From DATBSK01 sp964532485 (lineage in GTDB: Bacteria > Actinomycetota > Acidimicrobiia > IMCC26256 > PALSA-555), in contig CAZHKE010000069.1 in NCBI GenBank assembly GCA_964532485.1, positions 1 to 13,618 on the forward strand: a stretch of 13,618 nucleotides of DNA, in the 5' to 3' direction. A model generated the notes under the pieces. It worked only from the letters and a program-made list of their open reading frames with translations, was not told the DNA's origin and ran no database searches. Every line of letters begins with the position of its first letter. Position 1 is the stretch's first letter. A program made the position numbers and the translations under genes. This document shows positions 1 to 5,790 of the stretch, piece after piece.

Positions 1-1202
1 GGCGAGAAGCCGCTCTCCAGCGCCGCCGCGACCGTGATCGCCTTCCACGTCGAGCCGGCCTGACGACCGGGGTAGCTGGTGGCGATGTTGTACTGGCTCT
101 CCTCGAACCCGGGCCCGGCGACCATCGCCTTCACATGGCCGGTGCTGGGCTCGATCGCGACCAGCGCAGCCGTGAAGCCGGGCTTGTTGGTCGGCAGCGT
201 GGTGTCGATCGCTGCTCTCGCCTTCTCCTGGAGCACGGGATCGAGCGTCGCGTCGATGCGCAGCCCACCCGTCAGCAGGCGCTTCTCGCGCTCGGCGCGT
301 GTGTCGCCCAGCGCGTCGAAGCGGTCGTCGGAGATGATGCTGTCCTGCACCTCTTCGGCCCATGAGTTGCGCGGGCGCAGGTCGGCCGTCGGCAGGATCG
401 TCGGGAGCGGCTCGAGGTCGGCCGCGTCGGCCTGCTCCTGCGTGATGACATGCTGGTCGACCATCCGATGGAGCGCGAACGAACGCCGCGCCGTGGCGCG
501 CTCGGGCTGGAAGAACGGGTTGTTGCCCTCCGGGTTGGAGATCACCCCCGCGAGGAGCGCCGTCTGGCCGACCGACAGCTCGGCGAGCGGTGTCGGGACG
601 GCGATCCCGTAGGGACCGGGGTGGAGGAAGAAGCGCTCGCTGGCAGCCTGCACGCCGTACGCACCCTGCCCGAAGTACACGGTGTTGAGGTACTGCTCGA
701 GGATCTCACGCTTGGGGTACCGCTGCGCGAGCTGGAGCGCGAGCACGACCTCGCGCAGCTTGCGCTCGATGTCGCGCTTGGGCGAGAGCAGCCGGTTCTT
801 CACGAGCTGCTGGGTGATCGTGGAGCCACCTTGCTCGACCTCACCCGACTCGAAGTTCTCGCGCGCGGCGCGGACGACCCCGTTCACATCGATGCCGGCG
901 TTGTGCCAGAACGACTCGTCCTCGACGGCGACGACCGCGTCCTGGAGCAGCTTCGGGACCTCGCGAAGCGGGACGTACTGACGGTCTTGGGAGCCGACCT
1001 GCCCGATGAGGTTGCCCGCGGTGTCATAGATCGCCGACCGCTGCGCGAGGTCGCGGAACTCCTGCGCCGCTCGAGAGCGCTCGTACTCGCCGGCCCCCGC
1101 GACGAGGAGCGCGCCGGGAACGATCAGTGCGATCGCGAGCGCGGTCGCTACAGTCCCGACTCCCACGAGCCCTACGAACCGTCCCAGCAAGGACGCCTCC
1201 AT
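1..1202 (-). CDS. Class A penicillin-binding protein (glycosyltransferase 51 + transpeptidase), C-terminus cut by window edge
   Basis: Bifunctional peptidoglycan synthase that polymerises lipid II and cross-links stem peptides at the outer face of the membrane. My reading of the minus strand gives about 400 residues: a short cytoplasmic start, one membrane anchor at about residues 11-36, then a GT51 domain with ED at 94-95, GGSTITQQLVKN at 125-136 and YPKREILEQYLN at 162-173 followed by YFGQGAYGVQAAS. The transpeptidase domain begins near 345 and carries the SxxK nucleophile motif (S384-T-W-K387) just before the edge, so the KSG/KTG part is off-window. The start is uncertain: ATG at 1202 has no ribosome site, whereas TTG at 1190 has GGAGG five bases upstream. 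At residue 101 an Asn sits where the EDxxFxxHxG motif usually has His. The gene lies 124 bp downstream of a phosphatase gene on the same strand and probably has its own promoter. Family assignment is secure. Confidence 0.93.
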   Translation of the reverse strand, partial: MEASLLGRFVGLVGVGTVATALAIALIVPGALLVAGAGEYERSRAAQEFRDLAQRSAIYDTAGNLIGQVGSQDRQYVPLREVPKLLQDAVVAVEDESFWHNAGIDVNGVVRAARENFESGEVEQGGSTITQQLVKNRLLSPKRDIERKLREVVLALQLAQRYPKREILEQYLNTVYFGQGAYGVQAASERFFLHPGPYGIAVPTPLAELSVGQTALLAGVISNPEGNNPFFQPERATARRSFALHRMVDQHVITQEQADAADLEPLPTILPTADLRPRNSWAEEVQDSIISDDRFDALGDTRAEREKRLLTGGLRIDATLDPVLQEKARAAIDTTLPTNKPGFTAALVAIEPSTGHVKAMVAGPGFEESQYNIATSYPGRQAGSTWKAITVAAALESGFS

Positions 1203-1250
1203 CACGATGGGCGGTTGGCGCCCTCGACGCGTCGATCGGATTCGCCATGC

Positions 1251-1256
1251 ACTCTA
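1251..1256 (-). promoter_or_regulatory. Candidate -10 box (TAGAGT) for the penicillin-binding protein gene
   Basis: On the minus strand TAGAGT fits the TANNNT actinobacterial -10 pattern. It would start transcription near 1244, giving a leader of roughly 40-55 bases that contains the GGAGG ribosome site. The -35 region (about 1274-1279, ACTGAA) is a poor match, so this is a weak inference. Confidence 0.35.
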
Positions 1257-1326
1257 TCGTCGGGATGCGCGCGTTCAGTGGTCGCTTGGCATGTGCCATC
1301 TCACGCGTCTCCACATGATGTGGCGC

Positions 1327-2115
1327 TCAGCGATCGTCTGCGATGACCCGCAGCACCTGGTCGTGCAGGTCGGGCGGGCCGGCCACCACGTCACCAGACT
1401 CCAGCCACGCGCGTGCGTCGCCGTGCCAGTCGGTGACCGCGCCCCCTGCCTCGCGTACCAGCAGCGCTCCGGCTGCGACGTCCCATGGGCCGAGCGCTTG
1501 CTCGAAGTACGCGTCGAACACGCCCGCTGCGCACCACGACAGGTCGAGTGCTGCCGCGCCGGCCCGGCGGAGATCTTCGAAGGTGCGCAAGGCGCGCTCG
1601 AACACGGGGAAGTACTCGTCGAGGCGCTCCCGCTTCTTGCGAAACGGAAAGCCGGTCGCGACGATCGCCTGCGCGGCGGGGCGCGTGCTGACCCGCAGCA
1701 GCTCGTCACCGCGGTGAGCGCCACCGCCGCGCCGGGCCGTGTAGGTGTCGTCGAGCAGTGGCGCATCCACAACGGCAACGATCGGCTCACGGTCGGCGAC
1801 CAGCGCGATCGAGACGCCGACGACCGGGAAGCGGTGCAGGAAGTTCGCGGTGCCGTCGAGCGGGTCGACCAGCCAGCCCAGCCTGGTGCGCTCCCCCCCT
1901 TCTTCCTCTCCGACGACCGGGATGTCGGGGAACGCGTCGAGCAGCGAGTCGCGCACCGCGCGCTCACTCGCGGTGTCGGCATCGCTGACCCAATCGCCAG
2001 GCGCCTTCTCGACCACGTTGCGAGCCGCGCCGAACGCGTCGCGCACGATCGCACCGCCGCGGCGCGCTGCGCCCAGCGCAGCGTCGAGGAGCGCGTCGAG
2101 GTCCGCGTCGTTCAT
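1327..2115 (-). CDS. Inositol monophosphatase family protein (SuhB/IMPase-like), first of a tandem pair
   Basis: Mg2+-dependent phosphomonoesterase of the IMPase/FBPase superfamily, 262 residues, the usual length. Substrates in this family include myo-inositol-1-phosphate, histidinol phosphate and similar small phosphates, so the exact one is open. The metal-site signatures are complete: GEEE with E70, VDPLDGTANF with D84 and D87, and GPWDVAAG with D212; an early D41-W-V-S-D-A-D47 segment matches the first family motif. Its ATG overlaps the stop of the upstream paralog by four bases (ATGA), so translation is probably coupled. In actinomycetes such enzymes serve inositol for phosphatidylinositol and mycothiol, or histidine biosynthesis (HisN type), but no neighbour here decides between these. 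It is followed by a 124-bp gap before the penicillin-binding protein gene. Confidence 0.9.
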   Translation of the reverse strand: MNDADLDALLDAALGAARRGGAIVRDAFGAARNVVEKAPGDWVSDADTASERAVRDSLLDAFPDIPVVGEEEGGERTRLGWLVDPLDGTANFLHRFPVVGVSIALVADREPIVAVVDAPLLDDTYTARRGGGAHRGDELLRVSTRPAAQAIVATGFPFRKKRERLDEYFPVFERALRTFEDLRRAGAAALDLSWCAAGVFDAYFEQALGPWDVAAGALLVREAGGAVTDWHGDARAWLESGDVVAGPPDLHDQVLRVIADDR

Positions 2116-2858
2116 GCGCTCACCGCGGCCTCGATCTCGGTCAGCAGCTCGCGCGTCGAAGCCGCGCGGAGCTGTCGCCGTGCGTCCGGGTCGGTGACCA
2201 CGAGCTCACGATCCTTCGCCTCGGTCACGAGCGCGCCGGCCTCGTGCGCGATCAAGAGCCCTCCGAGGTAGTCCCACGGCGCAACGGCGTCCTCCAGCTC
2301 GACCCACGCATCGATCCCGCCCGCGGCGAGATCGCACAGCCCGAGCGCGACGGAGCCGAGCGCCCGGAACTGCCGCCAGCCCCAGTGCCGCGGCGGGAGC
2401 TGAGCCACCGCGACGACGCTCCGGTCGAGTCGCGTGGTCGTCGCAGCAGCGAGATGCTCTCCGTCGCGCCACGCGCCCGCACCGCGAGTGGCGGTGTTTC
2501 GGACTCCGGTCGCTCCGTTGGCCACGAACGCGCACAGCAGCCCGTCGCGGTCCACCGCACAGAGTGAGATGCCCCAGTACGGAATGCCGCGCGCGCAGTT
2601 CGTCGAGCCGTCGACCGGGTCGACGACGACGGTGACCTCCGCGTCGGCTTGACCGGTGCGCCCCGACTCCTCGCTCACGATCGCGACTCCCGCCGGCGCG
2701 AGGACAGCACAGATCGCCTCGTCGGCGACGAGGTCGAGCGCGTACTGGCCCGGGCGGTCGGTGCGGGCCCGGCGCGCCGCTCCCTTCAAGTCGGCGAGTG
2801 CGGCTCGCTGAGCGTCGAACGCGACATCGAAGAGGTCGAGCAGTGCCGCGGGATCCAC
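2112..2858 (-). CDS. Inositol monophosphatase family protein, divergent second paralog
   Basis: A 248-residue member of the same Mg2+ phosphatase superfamily as its downstream neighbour, but clearly divergent from it. Conserved pieces are SEESG with E63/E64, VVDPVDGSTN with D80 and D83, and APWDYLGG with D196. The N-terminal motif differs: where the paralog has GDWVSDAD, this protein has GQYALDLVAD, so one acidic residue is replaced by Gln38. Metal binding looks possible but substrate range may differ. GTG at 2858 is the only sensible start. It has no Shine-Dalgarno and sits nine bases after the fdhD stop, so it is probably co-transcribed with fdhD. The sequence TAGCCG, which includes that stop codon, lies six bases before the GTG and is a weak possible -10 for an extra leaderless transcript. 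Confidence 0.85.
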   Translation of the reverse strand: MDPAALLDLFDVAFDAQRAALADLKGAARRARTDRPGQYALDLVADEAICAVLAPAGVAIVSEESGRTGQADAEVTVVVDPVDGSTNCARGIPYWGISLCAVDRDGLLCAFVANGATGVRNTATRGAGAWRDGEHLAAATTTRLDRSVVAVAQLPPRHWGWRQFRALGSVALGLCDLAAGGIDAWVELEDAVAPWDYLGGLLIAHEAGALVTEAKDRELVVTDPDARRQLRAASTRELLTEIEAAVSA

Positions 2859-2867
2859 GATGCTCGG

Positions 2868-3725
2868 CTACCGGCCGAGGTCGATGCGTTGCGCGCCTGC
2901 GTAGATGTTGCAGCGCTGGTCGCGCAAGAACCCGACGACTGTCTGGCCGAAGCGCTCGGCCGCCGCCACGGCCAGGCTCGACGGCGCCGAGACCGCGCAC
3001 AGCACCGGGATGCCCGCGACCGCGGCCTTCTGCACGATCTCGAAGCTCAGCCGCCCCGAGACCATGAGCGCGCAGTCGGCAAGCGGGAGCCGCTGCTCGA
3101 GGAACGCGTTGCCGACGACCTTGTCGAGGGCGTTGTGACGCCCGACGTCTTCGCGCAGCAGACGGAGGACGCCGTCAGGCCCGAACAGCGCGGCAGCGTG
3201 GAGCCCGCCGGTCTCGTCGAACACGCGCTGCGCCTCCCGCAGCCGATCGGGCAGCGCGGCGAGCGTGGAGCGTGCGATCTGCGGCCCGTCGGCCACCGGC
3301 GGGCACCGCACCTCGAGGTCGTCGAGCGTCGCCTTCCCACACAGACCGCAGCTCGCGCTCATCGCGAACGCGCGCTTCGCACCGAGGTCGACCGGTGCGC
3401 GCACGCGCAGCGTGACGACGTTGTACTCCTGCTCCCCGTCGTCGCCCAGGCAGTACGCCACCTCAGCGAGCTGTCCCGTGCTCGTGAGGATGCCTTCCGA
3501 GACGCAGAGACCGACGGCGAGCTCGAAGTCGTGTCCGGGCGTGCGCATCGTGACCGCGAACGCCTCGGGCTCCGCGCCCGGCCACTGCACGCGGATCTCC
3601 ATCGGCTCTTCGGTCGCGAGCCGGTCGGGGCGCTCGAGCACCACCGCCCCGTCGACGCCGAGGACTCGCACCGGAGTGACGGGACGGCGAACGCCGTCGG
3701 AACGCGGCGCGCGCGTCTGGGACAT
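2868..3725 (-). CDS. fdhD: Formate dehydrogenase accessory sulfurtransferase FdhD
   Basis: FdhD receives sulfur as a cysteine persulfide from a cysteine desulfurase and delivers it to the molybdenum (or tungsten) bis-MGD cofactor of formate dehydrogenase; it acts in the cytoplasm. The 285-residue length is normal. Signatures are TPGHDFELAVG at 62-72, the loop with C126-G-L-C129-G that carries the persulfide, REDVGRHNALDKVVG at 191-205, SGRLSFEIVQKAA at 223-235 and a C-terminal RCNIYAG. The ATG at 3725 has no ribosome site, but TAGCCT lies exactly six bases upstream, which suggests a leaderless message. The next gene upstream on the same strand is mobA, 94 bp away, which makes bis-MGD cofactor. 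The pair implies a formate dehydrogenase-like enzyme elsewhere in the genome. All key residues are present. Confidence 0.96.
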   Translation of the reverse strand: MSQTRAPRSDGVRRPVTPVRVLGVDGAVVLERPDRLATEEPMEIRVQWPGAEPEAFAVTMRTPGHDFELAVGLCVSEGILTSTGQLAEVAYCLGDDGEQEYNVVTLRVRAPVDLGAKRAFAMSASCGLCGKATLDDLEVRCPPVADGPQIARSTLAALPDRLREAQRVFDETGGLHAAALFGPDGVLRLLREDVGRHNALDKVVGNAFLEQRLPLADCALMVSGRLSFEIVQKAAVAGIPVLCAVSAPSSLAVAAAERFGQTVVGFLRDQRCNIYAGAQRIDLGR

Positions 3726-3731
3726 GCCTGG

Positions 3732-3737
3732 AGGCTA
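3732..3737 (-). promoter_or_regulatory. Candidate -10 box (TAGCCT) for leaderless fdhD
   Basis: TAGCCT on the minus strand fits TANNNT and is followed by six bases and then the fdhD ATG, so the first transcribed base would be at or next to the A of the start codon. There is no convincing -35 box. The same spacing is seen at three other genes in this window, which raises the likelihood. Confidence 0.5.
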
Positions 3738-3744
3738 CCGACTG

Positions 3745-3808
3745 CACCGCAAGCATCGTGCGGTGGCGCCCCCGGGAGCCGGGCGGCACACTCGCGGCCA
3801 CCCGAGTG
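3745..3808. other. Two small hairpins in the mobA-fdhD gap
   Basis: The 94-bp gap holds two inverted repeats. The first has 7-bp arms CACCGCA (3745-3751) and TGCGGTG (3759-3765) with a 7-nt loop. The second has 6-bp arms CACTCG (3789-3794) and CGAGTG (3803-3808) with an 8-nt loop. Neither has a following T-run on the minus strand. They could attenuate or end the mobA transcript, or flank the fdhD promoter; the role is inferred only. Confidence 0.45.
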
Positions 3809-3819
3809 GGGCGTCGGAG

Positions 3820-4407
3820 CTACCGGGGAAGCTCGACGCCGAGCGCGGCGGCCTCGTCGGGCGTGTCGACGTCGGCAAACGCACGCGGATCGGTCACCGG
3901 ACCCCAGTCGCGCTCGTCGGCATAGTGCACGTCGACGGCGTCGAGCAGCGCGCGCATCGATCGCTCGCCCCGGCGCGCGAGCTCGCTGGCGCGCGCCAGC
4001 GCCCTCGCCTCGTATCGCGCGCACAGCGGCTGCGCACGTCCGTCGACCAGCGGGACGACGGCGTCGGTCGCAGCCGGATGGTCGGCGAGCCAGCACAGCG
4101 TCGTGGTGTCGAGGCGTGGCAGATCGACCGCGACCACGACCACGGACACATCGAATGCGCGCAGACGACGGAGCTCGTCGCCGCCGGCAGCGATCGCAGC
4201 GAGCGGACCACTGCCCGGGGCGTCCTCGCTGACGGCATCGGTCGATGTGAACCCCGGTCCGACCTCGATCACGGGGGTCGCGATCGAGGCCAACAGCCGA
4301 GTCGTGCGGTCGGCCAGGCTTTCGCCATCGACGAGGAGGGTGGCCTTGTCACGACCGAGGCGCCGGCTTCCACCACCGGTGAGGACGAGCCCGGCGACAT
4401 GGCGCAC
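3820..4407 (-). CDS. mobA: Molybdenum cofactor guanylyltransferase MobA
   Basis: MobA transfers GMP from GTP to molybdopterin-Mo to make MGD, the cofactor form used by formate dehydrogenases and related enzymes. The 195-residue protein starts with the nucleotide-binding signature LTGGGSRRLGRDK (residues 9-21), then GPLAAI at 68-73, VDLPRLD with the metal-binding D95, and a C-terminal DVDTPDE at 179-185, all in family order and at normal length. I chose GTG at 4407: it is the in-frame start directly before the first beta strand, and TACCGT lies six bases upstream as a likely -10. The frame stays open far upstream to about 5097, but that part is antisense to the neighbouring enzyme gene and is not MobA-like. 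It is transcribed toward fdhD, forming a cofactor-maturation pair. Confidence 0.9.
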   Translation of the reverse strand: MRHVAGLVLTGGGSRRLGRDKATLLVDGESLADRTTRLLASIATPVIEVGPGFTSTDAVSEDAPGSGPLAAIAAGGDELRRLRAFDVSVVVVAVDLPRLDTTTLCWLADHPAATDAVVPLVDGRAQPLCARYEARALARASELARRGERSMRALLDAVDVHYADERDWGPVTDPRAFADVDTPDEAAALGVELPR

Positions 4408-4413
4408 ACGTGA

Positions 4414-4423
4414 ACGGTACCGT
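4414..4423. promoter_or_regulatory. Palindromic divergent promoter core (ACGGTACCGT)
   Basis: A perfect 10-bp palindrome gives a TACCGT -10 hexamer on both strands, the two sharing the same central TA base pairs. On the minus strand TACCGT (4419-4414) is six bases before the mobA GTG. On the plus strand TACCGT (4418-4423) precedes the next gene, with a weak -35 GCGACA at 4394-4399 (18-bp spacer). Only one polymerase could melt this site at a time, so the two genes may compete. Function is inferred from spacing. Confidence 0.5.
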
Positions 4424-4443
4424 GCCGGACAGTGGAGGCGACG

Positions 4444-4878
4444 ATGATGCGGCGACGGTTCGCGCACGCGCGCGTCGCGCGGCTCGCGACCGTCAATCAC
4501 GACGGCAGCCCGCACCTCGTGCCGATCTGCTTCGCGCTCGTCGGCGACCGCGTGGTGACCGTCGTCGACCACAAGCCCAAGACGACCACGAACCTGCGTC
4601 GACTGGCGAACGTGCGCGTTCAGCCGGCCGTCACGTTGCTCGTCGACCACTGGGACGAGGACTGGTCGAACCTCTGGTGGATCAGGGTCGACGGTCGCGC
4701 CTTCGTCGTCAGCCCCGGGGCCGGCGCCGACCGGGCAGCGGAAGCCGCGCTCGAGCCTCTCCTGCTCGATCTGCACGACAAGTACCGCGGCAGCTACGGG
4801 ATGCACCTGTTCGACGGGCCGGCGATCGTCATCGAGATCGAGCGCTGGAGCGGCTGGGCCGCGTCCGACACGTCCTGA
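4444..4878 (+). CDS. PPOX-class F420/FMN-binding split-barrel enzyme, Rv0121 family
   Basis: A 144-residue protein of the pyridoxamine-5'-phosphate-oxidase-like split beta-barrel superfamily, matching the actinobacterial Rv0121-type group annotated as probable F420-dependent. Diagnostic stretches are ARVARLATVNHDGSPHLVPICFAL (split here as residues 9-18 and 19-32), VDHKPKTTTNLRRLAN at 41-56 and LLVDHWDEDWSNLWWIRVDG at 65-84. Substrate is unknown; relatives bind F420 or FMN and reduce small molecules. Start: GGAGG at 4434-4438 is five bases before ATG 4444, with a second ATG at 4447. GTG at 4432 is also in frame and would add four residues, but it overlaps the ribosome site. The gene is divergent from mobA with a 36-bp gap and convergent with the small membrane protein gene at 4904. 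Confidence 0.85.
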   Translation: MMRRRFAHARVARLATVNHDGSPHLVPICFALVGDRVVTVVDHKPKTTTNLRRLANVRVQPAVTLLVDHWDEDWSNLWWIRVDGRAFVVSPGAGADRAAEAALEPLLLDLHDKYRGSYGMHLFDGPAIVIEIERWSGWAASDTS

Positions 4879-4893
4879 CCGAGATGCGGTCAG
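4875..4893. terminator. Hairpin spanning the stop of the F420/FMN enzyme gene
   Basis: Inverted arms CTGACC (4875-4880) and GGTCAG (4888-4893) enclose a 7-nt loop; the arm includes the TGA stop. A second small pair, GATCC (4893-4897) and GGATC (4907-4911), overlaps the end of the convergent gene. There is no T-run. It sits between converging genes, where termination from both sides is expected. Confidence 0.4.
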
Positions 4894-4903
4894 ATCCCGC
4901 CTG

Positions 4904-5326
4904 TCAGGATCCGGCCGTATCCGACCGCAGCAGGTCGTAGCCGACGACGACCCAGCGCCCGCCGCGCTTCTCGAGCTGCACCTCGTTGTGCGCAGTGCCC
5001 CCGTCGTGCAGTGCGATGCGCGTGCGGACGACCGCGACCTGGTGTCCGGCATCGATGTGCTCGACGCTGACGTCGGCGGCGAGGCCGCCGAGCCCACGTT
5101 GTGCGGAGTAGGCCGCGCGCTTGGCGTTGAGGAACTCGCGGTGGCGCAAGCCGTCGTGCAGCTCGTCGCCGGACAGCGTCCACAGCGCCTCGAAGTCGAG
5201 GCGGTCCCACGCGTCCTCGTACGCGACCGTGACGTCCTCCGGTGGTGGCCCGGAATCGCGTGCGACCGCGACCACGAGCGAGACGACGAGTGCGACGACG
5301 ACGACGGCGATGATCGCCGAGACCAT
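4904..5326 (-). CDS. Small membrane-anchored protein with an NTF2/SnoaL-like extracellular domain (hypothetical)
   Basis: I do not recognise a named family. The 140-residue protein has one hydrophobic helix at residues 3-22 (V/A/I-rich, followed by R23), so it is probably anchored with the rest outside, or carries an uncleaved signal. The soluble part (about 30-135) has an amphipathic YEDAWDRLDFEALWTLSGDEL helix, split here as YEDAWDRLDF and EALWTLSGDEL, and an ending with EVQLEKRGGRWVVVGY. This resembles NTF2-like or DUF4878-type lipoprotein domains. A Shine-Dalgarno-like GAGG lies eight bases before ATG 5326. It follows the dehydratase gene by 14 bp and is probably its operon partner. Function unknown. 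Confidence 0.75.
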   Translation of the reverse strand: MVSAIIAVVVVALVVSLVVAVARDSGPPPEDVTVAYEDAWDRLDFEALWTLSGDELHDGLRHREFLNAKRAAYSAQRGLGGLAADVSVEHIDAGHQVAVVRTRIALHDGGTAHNEVQLEKRGGRWVVVGYDLLRSDTAGS

Positions 5327-5340
5327 CGGTCCGTCCTCGC

Positions 5341-5625
5341 TCAGCCCGCCGTGGCGTCGATCTGGGCCGCCAGGTCGAAGTCACGGCGAGTCAGGCCGCC
5401 AGCGTCGTGCGTGGACAGCGCGACGCGCAGCTTGTTGTACCGGATGTCGAGGTCGGGATGGTGGTTGGCGTCCTCGGCGAGGTCGCCGATCCGGCACACG
5501 AGCTCGATGACGGCCGGGAACGTGTCGAGCTCGTACGTCCGCACGATCTCGTCACCCTCTCGCCCCCAGCCGGGCCGCGCCTTCAGCGCCGCCTCGACCT
5601 CGTCGTCAGTCAGCTGTGTCGTCAC
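5341..5625 (-). CDS. 4a-hydroxytetrahydrobiopterin dehydratase (pterin-4a-carbinolamine dehydratase, PhhB/DCoH family)
   Basis: This enzyme dehydrates 4a-hydroxytetrahydrobiopterin to quinonoid dihydropterin; in bacteria without phenylalanine hydroxylase it is thought to serve other pterin or molybdopterin-related steps. The 94-residue length is typical. The family signature is clear: ANHHPDLDIRYNKLRVALST at 53-72, with H55, H56 and P57 of the active site, then HDAGGLTRRDFDLAAQID at 73-90. The start is GTG at 5625; upstream codons stay open for a long way but are antisense to the cyclase gene and unlike the family. The GTG has a promoter-like -10 six bases upstream, and GGGGAGGTGA overlaps it, so either a leaderless start or an unusual overlapping ribosome site is possible. 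The small membrane protein follows 14 bp downstream. Confidence 0.92.
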   Translation of the reverse strand: MTTQLTDDEVEAALKARPGWGREGDEIVRTYELDTFPAVIELVCRIGDLAEDANHHPDLDIRYNKLRVALSTHDAGGLTRRDFDLAAQIDATAG

Positions 5626-5631
5626 CTCCCC

Positions 5632-5661
5632 ATTGTCGATCCAGTCACGGCGAGGTGCCAA
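5632..5661 (-). promoter_or_regulatory. Promoter of the pterin dehydratase gene (TTGGCA-N18-GACAAT)
   Basis: On the minus strand TTGGCA (5661-5656) matches the -35 consensus at five of six positions, GACAAT (5637-5632) matches TATAAT at four of six, and the spacer is 18 bp. Six bases then separate the -10 from the GTG start, placing transcription onset at the start codon. This is the best two-box promoter in the window. Confidence 0.6.
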
Positions 5662-5689
5662 CCGGGGCCTGGGCGCACCGAGCGGCCGG

Positions 5690-5738
5690 CCGCGGCTCGG
5701 GCATCCCGAGCCCGCGGGAGCGAGGCACTGCGAGGCAC
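5690..5738. other. Strong hairpin and 10-bp-phased direct repeat in the dehydratase-cyclase intergenic region
   Basis: The 165-bp divergent gap holds a hairpin: CCGCGG then CTCGGG (5690-5701), a CAT loop, CCCGAG (5705-5710), one bulged C, then CCGCGG (5712-5717). Next comes a tandem direct repeat, GCGAGGCAC at 5720-5728 and 5730-5738, period 10 bp, so both copies face the same side of the helix. A related GCGAGGTGCC occurs at 5650-5659 over the dehydratase promoter spacer/-35. This could be an operator; no regulator gene is adjacent. Confidence 0.4.
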
Positions 5739-5778
5739 CGGGGGAGGAACGAGGAGCCGGGACGGGCCACCCGGCCCG

Positions 5779-5784
5779 TAGTCT
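5779..5784 (+). promoter_or_regulatory. Candidate -10 box (TAGTCT) for a leaderless cyclase transcript
   Basis: TAGTCT fits TANNNT and ends six bases before the GTG at 5791. No -35 match was seen upstream. No Shine-Dalgarno sits at a normal distance from the GTG, so a leaderless message is the simplest reading. Confidence 0.5.
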
Positions 5785-5790
5785 GGCCGT

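Noticed and set aside
2649..4232. Long plus-strand open frame (527 codons) over fdhD and mobA
   Set aside because: It is antisense to two genes with complete signatures, and its translation is low-complexity Arg/Ala-rich, a GC-rich artefact.
4408..5097. Upstream extension of the mobA frame
   Set aside because: The extension is antisense to the F420/FMN enzyme and would put 230 residues before the nucleotide-binding motif that normally lies at the N-terminus.
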